This document shows, piece by piece, positions 26,601 to 41,363 of a stretch of DNA of 64,000 nt. The notes under the pieces are model-generated. The model saw only the letters and a program-made list of their open reading frames with translations, did not search any database and had not been told where the DNA came from. Position numbers and translations under genes: made by a program. Origin of the DNA: Hofstenia miamia (Eukaryota > Xenacoelomorpha > Acoela); contig SCFE01000086.1 of assembly GCA_004352715.1 (NCBI GenBank), forward strand, positions 1,222,124 to 1,286,123, written 5' to 3'. How positions within the stretch are numbered: position 1 is the stretch's first letter; every line of letters starts with the position of its first letter.

Positions 26601-29600
26601 AATTCCTGTATAAATCACAACCACTACCTTTCGGCAATGTGAGAAACCACTTCAAATGGATTATTATCATAATTAGGTTATTACACCGGTAGTTTTTTAT
26701 GAAGGCATGCTCAATGGGGAAAAACCACTATTGCAGTGGTAAGATCATAATGTTCTGGTATTTCATAAATAATCTATTTGCAAGAGATATTTGATATTCA
26801 ATAAAAACAAAATTCAAAAATAGATTGGGTAACCAACTAGTTATGAACTGAATAAATTAAAAGTATATCCCAGAGATGCAAGTGGCCTGTGACGAGTGTA
26901 TTTTTATATGAATTTTCCATGGGCTGAGTTTGAGTGGCCTCTTTATTCTTCGTCTAGAGCTAGACTTGGTTCGTTGTCACAATAGAGATGAATCTCTGAC
27001 ATGATCTAAAACCTTTGCACAAATGAAGGTGAGTACTCTGCTGTGTACTGCACAGGCCTGCATAACGCTATTCAAAACTCTATAAAGAATTTAAAACCAG
27101 TAGAACATTTGCTTACCAGAATATAACACTGTAAAAGTAAGATACGGCAAAAGCACAGTTGCAATGGATAAATTATGCAATTCAAGCGGGTTCACCAAGA
27201 AAGGATATGCAGATATGTTGGCGGGAATTCTACGCTGGCTATGCTTAATAGTGTTACCTCCAACATCCTTGCTTTAGAAAATTCTACATATCTCACTGAC
27301 ACTGACATTTGAAGTTTGATAATCGATCTAGGCTAAGTCTTGACTGGTAATTCCAATATATTTTGTCGATTACATCAAGTGGCTTTGCTACAGATGTAAG
27401 TGAATGAAAGCCATTCAGTGTCATTACTTTCTATAATAGTCATAGTTTGCAATTTGGTTTTAAATGTAACACCTTCTTCTGGCAAATACTGATACATTTC
27501 AAAAAAATATTCGCTTGAACTACTACACAGACCAGCTGTTCAATATAATCACACTTATATTTTGTCGATTACATCAAGTGGCTTTGCTACAGATGTAAGT
27601 GAATGAAAGCCATTCAGTGTCATTACTTTCTATAATAGTCATAGTTTGCAATTTGGTTTTAAATGTAACACCTTCTTCTGGCAAATACTGATACATTTCA
27701 AAAAAATATTCGCTTGAACTACTACACAGACCTGCTGTTCAATATAAACACACTTTATAAGAATAGACCTATCGATGGTATGACACAAGGCCTACTAGCA
27801 GATCTTGAGTAGCGGCAAGTTGTAAAAAGGCCTACTAGCAGATCTTGAGTAGCGGCAAGTTGTAAAAAAATTAAAATTTTGAATATCTACCTCATAATTA
27901 AATAGTATAATCTATTAGCACATTCTATCACATACAAAAACATATACAGAGAAGAAATAGAAGCTTTAACATGTAAATTTCCGTTTTTTAGTTGTGAAGA
28001 ACATCTTTCGCAACATAAAGTCATAGAAATGCGGAGATTTTCGAATGGACTTGTTACTTAACATGCAAGAATTGGGATGCTGCATGAGTTACATTTTCTC
28101 AAAAAAATTATACTTGGATTACTTTCAAACAACTCTGTGTACCTCAGAAAAGAACAGGGTGAATGATTCTAAAAAATTTCGTAGTATAATAGAACCGCGC
28201 TGCTAATGCCACAATGTGACTATGGCAATGATAAATTACTGTTAAACCTTGAAGAGGGCACAATGATAAATTACTGTTAAACCTTGAAGAGGGAGACAGT
28301 GAGACTAGTACCTACAAACAAATATTATTGAAAAACGATTTTGAAGTTCATAATTGTGAAATTTTGCAACCTTGCTAGGGACAATACCCACTTCCACGAA
28401 TGTTTTTAAAATTAATTGTTAGTTTTATATATTTGTTGTGCATGATTAAATGCTTTATCTAAAATAGCCACTAAACTTAAAAACCGTTGTCTTACATTTA
28501 TTTCAAAATTCTGTAATTAGCATACTTTATATGGTATGATCGAAAAAATAATTGTGAAAAAACAACCAAACAAATAACAGTTGCAAAAATGGCATAGACC
28601 GGTGTTAGTTAGTATTGGTAATTTGATACCTATATTGTCTGTATGCTAATAGTGTTCACATTATTTGAATACAGTAAGCAATAATCTTGCATGAAAACTA
28701 TCTCTTCCTTGGCGTATATTCATTAAATTTGCAATTTAATGAAAAAGACGTACAACACATTACTTCATTTGCTGAAATGTGCCGCATTTTACAGAAAATA
28801 CAAATCATTATCAAATATTAAGAATGTTGAAGCAAGAAAACTATTTGGCAATTTGTCCTTCAAGAAGTCAAGAACTACAGCAGGTAAGAAAACAATAAAT
28901 AACCCTGCGAAGCAAATTCGTCAGGCATGGGATGTCGATTTTGAAGTGACCAGTTAAACAACAACCTACAAATTTTGTGGATGCCACGGTAAAGACCTTC
29001 GCGATTAACTGGTCGGAAGCGAAATGCCACAAATACTCCAGTGTATCCGAGCCATTTTTGCAAACACTGTACCTAGTGAAAGACTTTTCCCTTCAACCAA
29101 TTTTATAGCCAATAAATTAAAGCCTGCTTAAGTGATGTAGACGTAAGTACTTTGTGTTGCCCCACATATTGGAAATGTTTTGAAACACATTTCTAGTTTA
29201 ACTTTTTAGTTTCCTGTTAATAAATATTTAATTTTTTGATAAAACGAGGAGGTATGTCGGGCAATGCCAGCAAATATTTGTATGGGCAAACATTGCTCAG
29301 GGAAATATTAAAACGGTATTAAATGTGTAAGCTATCAGGTAAATACAGGTGATGAATATTATATGTACTGGAAAAATTTTTTTTTAATTTAAATCATAAT
29401 TTTAATTATCAGTGAGTGAATTATGATATATTAACATATTTTTGCAAATTTCATTATACTAAAATGATTTATGCAATTTTGAAATTGTTTCTCCAAAACA
29501 ACTTAAGATAAAACATGATTTGTATCTCAAGGCTGCAAAAGCTCTCTCAAACTTTGAAAAATTGTTCATTTTTCCGCCTGCTCGTTGTTCTGTCTACGAC

Positions 29601-32600
29601 ACTACACAGTTTTATTGACATCCAGCAATTGGACCGCGTTTATGGCAACTTGGTTGAGATGTATCCCAATTTGGAGTGTCAAGGGCGAATTTTGTTTCAG
29701 CAGGCCAACGCCAAACCCACACAGTGCCAGGAATACTATGGAGAAGTTTGAGGGGCTCGACAATAGAGATTTTGCTTCACCCACAATATAATCCAGATGT
29801 TGCACCATCTGACTACGGCCTTTTCCAATCGAGCAATACTTTTTGAAATGTCACTGGTACGAATTGTTCGACAAAGTTCAAGAGTGCCATGAGTTCTTTG
29901 CCTCGAAGTAGCCAGGAGTGGTACTTTCATCATGCAGACCGGCGACACAAATTAGTGGAAAATGATTGACTGCATATTAAGGAATAGATTTTTTTTGTAA
30001 ATACATGTAATAACTAACATTTGCTTTAATAAATAACAGTTGAAAAATAGTTTTTTTGCAGCCGTAACAAAACATAGGACAACCTTAAATTATTGCTGCA
30101 ATACGAAGATTTTCGTACCAAGAAAACAAGTTTAAGCATCAAGCTTACTCAGTAATATAATTCGCAGATTTGAGGCAACTGTAAATATCAAGCCAGTGAA
30201 TGCTATTGGAAAGCCAACAACCGTAAGCTCACCTACATTAATTAAAGATAATTCAGGTGTTTTTATTTGTGGTAACTTAGATGGTGATGGAAACTGGAAA
30301 ATCCTACAGACATATCTTGTTCCATATCTCAAGCATCACCGTCTCTGTTATCTTACAATCATAAAGCAGGACGGTGCGCCAGCTACATAAAAACAAATGT
30401 AATGGCTTTTCTAAGAAAGATTTTTGGCAATGGGCACATAAGTAGATTCCATGAGAAAGTGGCCCCTCGGTCAACAGATTTGTTGCACCTGTAGATTTTT
30501 GGTATTGAGGAGTGTAAAAAGACGCTTTTATAATAAAACAGCACCAAGAACAAAAGAAGAATTAATAGAGCAAATTCACACGACATCAAAACAAGTCATT
30601 GTATGGGATTTTGCTTCAGGAAATAACAATTTTTTTAACTGTCTGACACTGGCTGCGGCCGAACATTTAATATATTTACACAATACACATTCGGTTGTTC
30701 ATATTGTTTTTTTAATAATAAAGTTGTGTAGAAATACCTTCCCCTTGATATTTTGATAGAACTGTACCTAAATTTTTATAAGTGAAATAACATTAAATAT
30801 TTCCAGATATTGCTTGATGAATGCTATTGTGGTTACTGTGATTATTTTCAAACAAATCATTTAGATGTCAGGAATTTTTCAAAGTTATCTTGAATTTTAC
30901 ATGGTTCTTTACGAAAATAAAGGATATTTAACAAGTTTATAGTCTGATATTTTAATCAAACAAGATCAATAGCAATGATATCATGGGTGAGTTGATTACT
31001 GACAAGCATACATCAATGGGAGATTGGGCACATGATTTTTGAATTACTGAATGGCCTTAACAATTATATTGGTTGAACAAACTATATTTTGAAAATTGAC
31101 ATAGGCAACATTTTGTGGAATCTATATGAGAAATGTTTTACATCAAATTCAATTCTCCTAATGATCAGCAACAACAACATTTGTGCTAAACATGACTGAC
31201 AATTCATTAACCCATTTAAATAATGACATAAATATTTCCCTAAAATAGCTAAATATTACCCTAAATATCTAAATTATGCCCAATATGACACTAAACCACC
31301 TAACAATGGATTACTACTTACATATGAATGGTGTAATCATTGAAATTGGAATTCTCAAGCAATGTATAATATTGGGAAAAGATGACAATTAGTTTTGGAC
31401 ACCCTGCTAATGATATAAAAAGTTCACGGTGTGATCAAGCAAATACCTGTTGAAAGACAACACGACTTAAGATTCAATTCGCAGAAAAACACTAAAAACG
31501 CACAGTGATCATGAAAATCATTAACAGAACTCATTACTCGTTCTAAACAATTGAAGTTGCTCACAAATGACAGCATAAAGTGTTCTCAAAGATCGTTAGC
31601 TTGATTAGTGGCGTAAATTCAATAAAGAAGTATATTTAGTAATGCCCCATCGAACCTGCAATAATCGCCCGAAAGATATTATTTCAATAAATGAACATTA
31701 TAAAAGGGTCTACAAAGACGCCGACATAAGATAAGGCAGGACCAAGCAATGAAGTAAAATATTCATCAAATGATTAGTAATCCGCCTGAACTACTATATA
31801 TTATTTTAATTATGCATAGCAAATTGCAACCGGGAACCAAAGACAAGATTTTTCACAAAGTTTGTGAATTGATTCAACTCACTGATGTAGTGCCAGCGTT
31901 ATAATTTTAGATAATTGTTGGTATTTACTATAGTGATTTTTTGTAGCAGTGATGTTTCTATGTGTAAAAAAACTTAAAGATGAATCTGTTTTTTAAATAG
32001 ACAAGCACATATCAGCTTGTGACCTAATTGCAAAAAACGGTTAATCATTCAATACTTTTAGTATATTCGTTGCTGCGTAGATTACTTCCAACACAGAGTT
32101 GTAAATTGATTAAAACGGATATTTTCCTAGAATCATGTGCGGTTGCCGTGATTTTTTACATAGTGGTAGTCTGTACCATTATAACTTGCTGAACTCAATC
32201 ATTACAGTTCGGGATATAAGTTACCAATAACTAATTTTGTGAAGTCTATTTAATTATGCATAGCAAATTGCAACCGGGAACCAAAGACAAGATTTTTCAC
32301 AAAGTTTGTGAATTGATTCAACTCACTGATGTAGTGCCAGCGTTATAATTTTAGATAATTGTTGGTATTTACTATAGTGATTTTTTGTAGCAGTGATGTT
32401 TCTATGTGTAAAAAAACTTAAAGATGAATCTGTTTTTTAAATAGACAAGCACTAATCAGCTTGTGACCTAATTGCAAAAAACGGTTAATCATTCAATACT
32501 TTTAGTATATTCGTTGCTGCGTAGATTACTTCCAACACAGAGTTGTAAATTGATTAAAACGGATATTTTCCTAGAATCATGTGCGGTTGCCGTGATTTTT

Positions 32601-35600
32601 TACATAGTGGTAGTCTGTACCATTATAACTTGCTGAACTCAATCATTACAGTTCGGGATATAAGTTACCAATAACTAATTTTGTGAAGTCTAAAACATTT
32701 TGACCCAGTAAACCTATGCAACTTATTCTCATGCTAATCTTGCATGACAACTTTCGGAAGGACGAAAATGTTAGGAATGAAACAGAGCGTCGGTCTGGGC
32801 CGTAAGAATGAGCCGAGCTATAATACCGTAGCTCATTTACAACTGTTCGAAAAATTCCACAAAACTAGAATTATTCGAATATTGAGGATATGAGCGGACT
32901 GAATTGAAACGATAGTCCACGAAAACACAATGTATGTATTAAATAAAAATACACCATGATAATGAAATGTGACAAATGGAATTTAGCGGTTAAATTTTCA
33001 AACGTATGAAATTCGAAAGAAATGTAGAGTAAAACAATAAATGTGTTAAAATGATAAACACAAGTGATGATAACCATTTGATCAAAAATGTATGATAATA
33101 CCAAAATTACCCTCACATCAAACGGATCCTAAATGGACAAGCACATAAATGTATAGTTACTGAATTCATTACGAAAAAATCTGCTGAAAATATAAAAAAT
33201 CATGATATTCTGATGTATACAGACAACAGTCAAAACAAAAAGCAAATAGACATTCTAAAAAGCCAAATTCTCCTTGTCTAAATAAAAGCTGTCCTGATTT
33301 TGTATACAAATAGCATCGACAAGTTCATATTGTTAAATTGACAAGTGATTAAGCACTAGCTTAAGCAGTAGACACTAAAATTGTAGGGAAAAATAAATAA
33401 ATGTATGCACTACATCATAACTGGCTAATGTATCTAAACTGAAGACTGCTTTTTTGAACACTTGCCATCTGCTGCGAATTGTAACCGAATTCTCAAAAGA
33501 CGAAATTTTATGAGAGAACCTAAGAAATTGAATTTTCCTCAAATTTATGGCAGAATGACTTATCTTCAATTTATTTATATTGCAATTATCTCGCAGTTCC
33601 ATCAGTACCAAAACAATTATAAAGGGTTCGAAAAATTAATGGGTTATTGAGAAGTAAAACGATTGCTTCTGAAAGATCAAATCCCTTGAATAATTCAACA
33701 ATATACATGTTAGAATTATCTGAACGGATATGAAAAACAACCTCCATTTTTACTACGTAGGCGCTAATGCACTAAATATTTTGTTACGCAAAATGCCAGC
33801 GTTTTAATTTGAGTGTTGACAGTATTTGCTGTTCTCCATTCGATATTGTTTATAAATATATTTCATGAAAATGGGAATAAGTTAAATCACTTGGTATCAT
33901 GATTAAACAAATACAAACCGAAATAATATCTTGCTCTTCTTTTAATGCAAAGGACTTCTCTTGATCAGTAACTTCTTCACTGAAGAAAGGATTCTTTGAT
34001 CCAGTCAACTGTGAGGCGGCTGAGAATGCATCGGCGTTGACACTGAGGTGTGCAGTGGAAACACCAGGATTTCTAAAAAAAATATATAGATTACCAAAAT
34101 AATAAAAACGAAGGAAAAAAGCTTAACCCAGTGACTGGCAACAAACTAAAAAACATTACCTAAAATGCATATGGATAACTATAATATATGACATGGTCCG
34201 TTGATAGAGATGGAAATGGGCCGATAATTTAGGTCCAAGCTCGCACCACTTAAATTAATGAAAATTTGGTCCATTTTTATAATCCTTCCAAAATTTGATA
34301 TGTGAAAAACTTATAATGAAATAGAATATATGCATATTGAAATGGAAATACCTAAATTCAGTTTTTGATGAGTAAATTCTAATATATAATTTCAAATTAT
34401 ACATTTTATTTCATTCACCAAATTTTGGTTGATTTGTGTGCATAGTTGTGTAACAGCCAATTTTTAAAACGTCGACCCATTTTTCCCAACACCTCGACAT
34501 AAGCCCAGCACAAGTCCATCTCTGCATTATGTACATTAGAGAATACATTTTGAATTTAAATTGAGAGCTTTGTTGGTAACTACGTATGAGTATTTAATTA
34601 GTGATTAACTTCAATGATTTTCTTGGCGGCATTTTATTCAGTTAATTAGCACACTTAATTTGTGAGCATTAATTAAATTAACGTACATCATTGACGTTAC
34701 GAAACCATCTTAATATTTTAACACATAAAATTGTTTGTAATATGATAAACGAGTAGCTATTAGAAGGGTTGTTTGACAGTGAAAAACTATCCATATTTTG
34801 AAGCATCCATGCCGGAAAAGTGGGGAAATAAATCATTGTATGTAGAATATTTATAAAAACGAGCCCTAATAAATAATGTATTCATAGTATTGATTGTATG
34901 AAAAAAGTAATATCAATTTAGTATGATTTGTGATAATATTTAACCCAACAATCTCGCTTAGAGTTAGGACCTCGAGTCAAGGTCCAATATTTAAAATGAA
35001 TTGACAGAATTTGGATGATCACAATTATCAAAAAATATTTGAAAGTGTATTTGTTTTTGTACTATAACCAGTGCATTGTCGTATATTAATTATCTCCATG
35101 TATCATGAATTAATGCATTTTCAGTGCTTCTTTTCATTTATGTGTTCGTGTACAAGCTTTCTGCAGTACAAGGATTTTAATGGTCCCAGTCCATTGAATT
35201 TCACCCTAATTAATGAAATTTTCCAATTCCATATTGACCTTTAATATTCTGAAATTGGCGGTCTCGTTTTTCATTTATGGTTCCATGTCCACTGCAATAT
35301 TTATTCTCCGATACCAGGATATGGTATTGGTAGCATTAAATCCCTTAGAATGGAGCAGTCTTATAGAATCCTAACGTGTACCCAAATAAAGTTTGTGAAT
35401 GCATTCAGCGATACGTCACACATTAAGCGTAAAAATGAAATATGAGCAAAAGAATCAGAGAAACCAAATTTTCATTATTTTTTTAAACATTAATTTTCAA
35501 AAATTTTCGTGATTTTCAAGTATTCCATTTTCTATCATGTATAGACGTAATCAATATGCGTTATTTACTCGAAATTTCGCCCTAGGAGCGCATACAGGAT

Positions 35601-38600
35601 TTTTATTGTGGAATCTTTTGTCCCAAATACACTTACATATTTGTTACATAATAACGCGCAAGCAAACATGCCATCGCTGCTTACAGAAATTCTTAATTTA
35701 ATTCTATTGTATAGTGATAACAACGTTGTGGGTGTATAGATGAGAATTATTAGTGTTTAAATTCCATTTAAGGTCAGCATTGACTCATACACCAATTGAT
35801 TGTTAAGCTTAGCGATACGGCTATATTTGTGTTCTTTATTCGATTGAGGGTATTGACAGCCTCAAAATTCCCGCTAGTTACGCTTTATATATTTAACTAG
35901 AATGTAACGATTAATTCAGAGCCGAAATTAAAGTAATTCCAAAAATTCCAAAACAGTAAGTAAATGAAAGAGCGGAGAAAAACATTTGTATCATTGTTTG
36001 AGTGTGTGTTTGGTTCAACAACACTTATCAAATCAGTATCAACCCAACAATGACGTGTATATCTAGATAATACAAATGAATTCAATCATAAACATAAATT
36101 ATAAGTCTAGTAATTCAGGACAGTTGAAGTGATTACCGACTTCTATACGGTGTTTATAACTGGATTTGTAAGAATTGTGATTTAAAATACAAACTGTTGA
36201 AAAACAGTAAAATTCAACTATAACTTTAAAATATTTTGTCAGAAAACCACAACCTTAGAATCTAAAGTTTTATATTTATATGCAAAAATAACAAAAAAAT
36301 CAAATACTTTTTAAGTTTCTTGTCATTATCCATTGCGGCCAAATGTTGCTCCAGTGCGTCCAATAAACTTCCAGGTGCCTAAAATATAAATTAGAGGTAA
36401 ATTTACATTAATTAATTCTAAATGGAATAAAAATTAGTAAAAACTTGCAGATATTAAAATCTGAAAGACTAAAAAAATGTAATCCTAATTAATTGTACAA
36501 TATTTATAGGCAAACAAAGTACATGACAAAGTCTTTTTCAGACACTAAAAAAGCCACTAGTGGTTAAAAATGTATCACAACTCTTTTAAAATACAAATCA
36601 ATCAAAGTCGTCATAAAGCAGTTATTGATTAAAAATTAATTCACAGATATGAAATGCTCATCAAAAATCGACAATAAGTTTGAATTGTGGAATGGTCTTA
36701 CACATGGGTTAAATTTTAGGTTAACTAACTAGACATGAGACATAGTCAGAAACAGTACATGCAGATGAGTAAAAGCGTCGTAGTTTAGTACATTGACATT
36801 AAAGTGACTATAAAATGTGAGAAAACTTGCAAAACGGAAAGAAAAATAACGAAGTTAAAGTGAAATACAAACGGAATTTTTGGACGGCTAAAATCGATTA
36901 AATTAATTAAATAATTGTATAAAGTAAACAATGATAATAGGAGCTTTAAAACTAATGAACCAGGTAAATGCATTAAAGTAATATACAATAGCACAAAATC
37001 GAATAATCGTCAAACATGTGGCATTTCACTTAAACATGAACAATAAATACATTACACGTATAGCATTTAATTCTTTTAAGCGTAAACCAATTGTTAAAAT
37101 TCCCGTCAGCGTCTTGCCCTCACATAAAAACCGGTAGAGGGCTTCAGTAAAAGTTGGATGCTACTTGACAACAGCCAAATTGAAAGCTTTCTATACAAAT
37201 GTACCAAGTGACTCCTTTTTTAATCATAAATAATTAAACAAATTTTGACAGCACTAAATGTTTTGACAAATGTGGTAATGCAGGCAAGTAATTGGTTATT
37301 GACATGTATATTATACAATACACTTCATTAAAAATCATAGTTTTGGAAACAAGCTAATTGGTACGGAAAACAGGCTGTCAAACAGTAATATGTCAAAAGA
37401 AACAACTGCAATTCCAACAATGTGGGAAATCCCAAATATCTGCTGTAGACTATTACAAATTATATAAATGGTATTAATGCTTAGTGTTAGATATATTTAC
37501 GAACATTATTTTACACATCAACACAAAAGAAATAATCATATTTTCTTTGCAAAGTTTTCACTTTTTCTTTTAGAAAACGGAAAAGATATATACCAGTGTA
37601 AAGTAACAATGTAGATAAAAACGAAAGAAACGTTTAGACTTGGCCAAAAAGTATTAACTATTAAAAGTGATTTCATTTAGAGCATTTGCAAATAAAAAAA
37701 TCAGTACAGAACTCTGAACAAGAAAATATTAAAAGAAAAACATTAGATAATTAGCAAAGAATCTCAGAAATTTTATATTTGAAAGATACAAATTTAAATT
37801 TGCTCATTTCAATATCGAACCTTAAAGTTTTTTTAAAATATTACGTATTTCTTCGGTACAAAGAACATAAACTAAAATATTAAAAGAAATACAAATGATG
37901 TAATTAGCAAATAATCTCAGAAATTTTATATTTGAAAAGATATAAATTTAAATTTGCTCATTTCAATATCGAACCTTAAAGTTTTTTTTAAAATATTACG
38001 TATTTCTTCGGTACAAAGAACATAAACTTTCCATTACATGAGATTTCAAATGATGTAACTGTAAGTAATCGGTAATTGGAAAAATACTAGGAGCTACGCA
38101 GTCAAATAAAAAAATTAAATTTGAACGAATAGGGCCAACAGTACTTTCAAATAGTCTTAATAAATTCGAACATAACTCGTGTTTAGAGTTAAAAGGTCAT
38201 GATTGTGTTTGATAACACCCGATGCTACATTTCTAGGATCTGCAGGCTTCCAAATGAAAATCGCTTGAGAACACACCATGTATAATTCATGAAAAATATC
38301 AAAAATATTTTAATATTTGAAAAACTAATTCTGAAGTGTAATCAGTATATAGCGTTTGTAAAATACATCTAAATATAAATGAAAAACATGCATATTAAAA
38401 ATGTGTACTTAACGAATATATAATAAAGCGTTGAAATTTAAAGTTTAAACGCAGTTTCAATACATCAAACAGTAAAAACCATCACATGAACAAATGTCAC
38501 ACATTTAAACGTTTATGGCTCCACATCGTAAACAGCGATAAAAATGAATTTTTTAAATTTCTTATTGCTAAATAAAAAGCCAAGTACTATTGTGGAATTA

Positions 38601-41329
38601 GATTTCTCCCAGCCAGGAAGGAATAACGGCCAAAGTGTTATTAGGTTTATAGTAATTTGTTGGGACATATTTTATTGAGATATCATATGTTATATTTTAA
38701 ATATCTTGCCATTTTTAATTTTATAAACTACATTTCATATAAAATTGCATATCGATTCATTTAGTTTTTGCATTTTTGTAAATTTTTAAAAGCAAATGGG
38801 ATGCAAATGAGAATAAAAGTCGTACTTGTTTTGTAGTCACGACTCACGGGATGTTTGAAATTGCTTAAATCCTATAAATAGTTGTACATTTACTTTCAAA
38901 CTGTGGACAACAAAGATAGGACCTCAGCTCAAAAAGAACAAACAAAAAGTTGGTTTACTAAATATCATCACCCATTTCAAAAAGTCATTTAGTGACTCCT
39001 TATTGCGATCGTTAGTGAAATTCATATTAAGCAGCAAAAATTCATCATAAACATAAGGATGAAAGTAATGGTCAAATTGAAGAAATACTAAGTCACATTC
39101 GTCTTTTCAGCCTCGTGATGCTTAATAAAAAATAAGAATGACAATTGGAAATGTGTAGTCAATTCAAATATTGAACAAATTTACAAGGCAAAGACGATTT
39201 CTGATGCCTTATATGAATAATGTTTGGACTGCTTTTTCGAGATTTCACTACTTTAGATTTTGCATGATGAGTTGTACGTCTTATGCACTGCGCCAGCCAA
39301 CATTCAGAGCTTCATGAACAAAGACCTATCAGGTTTAGCAACGATTTCATAGACATATAGCATCGAAGGATAGTTTAAGAAATTTGTCGCATTCAAAAGC
39401 TTGGTTGAGTAGACTACTTAGCAATATATTCGGTTGGTGCCTATGTATTTACAGTTTCATATTTAGAACATATTATGCCTAAACGAGAACTTTCTGTGGA
39501 TCCAGTTAAAGTTACGACTATTGGAGAGATGACTGCTCCTGAAAACTTCATTAATCAAATGTTTATGAGGAGCGTTTTATAAGATTAAAACAAAGCTTTC
39601 TGTTTTGTTACATTATAATTTCTTAAATATGCAGCATAATGTCCTCTTTTTTTAAAAGCAATACTATTTAGTCATTCATGGTAAGTTTTCAGCCTGAATT
39701 AATTTCAAAAACTTAATTCTTGGCAATAAGAAGGTGGTTTATACATACCCTATCCATCTATTCGACTGATATCAAAATTCCTCATACGAAATATAAACAA
39801 GAATATGAGACTCAATAACAGTAGTTCATGTTTGTGATGCGGAAAATATAGCTGCCGATTTTAGTAGTGGAATAAATCTGGAAAAATACAATTCAGAAGT
39901 GAAGCCGTTTGTTCAAAGTCTGTGGCTGCTGTTTCAATTTGTGAGGAAAGTTTGATCGGTGTGAAGTTTGCAAATATACGAAAATTAGTAGAGAAAAATA
40001 AAGCCTACATGAAAGTTTCCCATGATAAAGAAGTGCCAACCTAATAAATTATTTTGACAAACTTTTTATTGTTACCATGATATATTATGCATTAAGTTTT
40101 CGTTACGATAACTATTTTTATAAAAACATTGGCTTTATCGCTTTACTATATGATAATGCTTTTCGCGTTGACAAAAATATCAATTCGTTTTGCCACTAGA
40201 ATAGTTGAGGTGGTGCAAGACTTCTCAATTCGTGGACCTGCTGCCATTTGTCGATAATTGATGCGTTAATTTATCAAATTGACAAGTATTACTTAGGGTG
40301 TAAATTACAGATAAATTTTCTGGGTTGCGCTAGTAAATTATCATTAACATAAAATAGTCTTACGTCAGCAATAAAAATACTCCAATAAAAAAACATTTAA
40401 AATAGACTAACCTGACATACAATTAAGTTACAGATCTAGAACAAACTGTCTAGAAATTGTAAGAAGCAAAGAAATAACGTTTAATACAAACTTTATACGA
40501 ACGTTATTCGGCATTGGAAATTTGCAGTTACAGTGAACAATTTACAACATTGACACTTTAGGAGAATGCATGCTCCTTTTGTTCAATTAGAGTTTGATTT
40601 GGAAATATTAAAAAACCGTTGGATGAGGCACATTACTTCAAATGTTTTTCTCGAATTAAGAGATGTAGTAGAAAAATCGGCCCATCCAAACAATAGCATG
40701 TGAGATTGTGTATTTTTTGGAACTGATTACTGTGTAATGTAAATGATAAAGTTGAAAAACAACTTCAAAATGTTGAGAAATTGTAATGGATATACCACCT
40801 ATACTAAACTGTTAGACTATGAATGAAACTAAACGCTTCCTTGAAAAAATATGATTAAAAATGTGTATTACAAATCTCAAACAAGAAATTCTGAAATCGA
40901 TATGACTCAAAATATTAAGCGGGGTTCCCATGCCAGGTTTGCAGTCATGCCTTAGTATGAAGAGAAACTGCAACCATGTATTCCAAAACATGCATTTCAA
41001 ACAAATACAGTCTAACCTGCGTGGGAAAAAGCTAAACATGAATCTCAAAATTCACCATCGGCATTGCTTTACATGTTGGATGAATTGAAAAATAAAGTGA
41101 GACAATGTTAAAACAGTAGCCCGTAACAAAAGTAAAAGTTGAACAAAACTAGAAAGTTTTTAAAAGAAAAACCAAGAAAGTGAAGCGTGATTAAGTAAAT
41201 AGGCAACATCAATTTTTATCAATGCAATGATTACACTATGCAAATTTAGAAATTTACACGAATAAACAAAGAACTTAACATTGGATGAATAAAATAATAA
41301 CATGTCCCTGTTATTTTCGTCAATGCTAA

Positions 41330-41363
<34 letters not shown>

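Noticed and set aside
28739-29063. Overlapping frames on both strands upstream of the mariner relic
   Set aside because: Neither matches the N-terminal domain of mariner nor any family I know; left unassigned.
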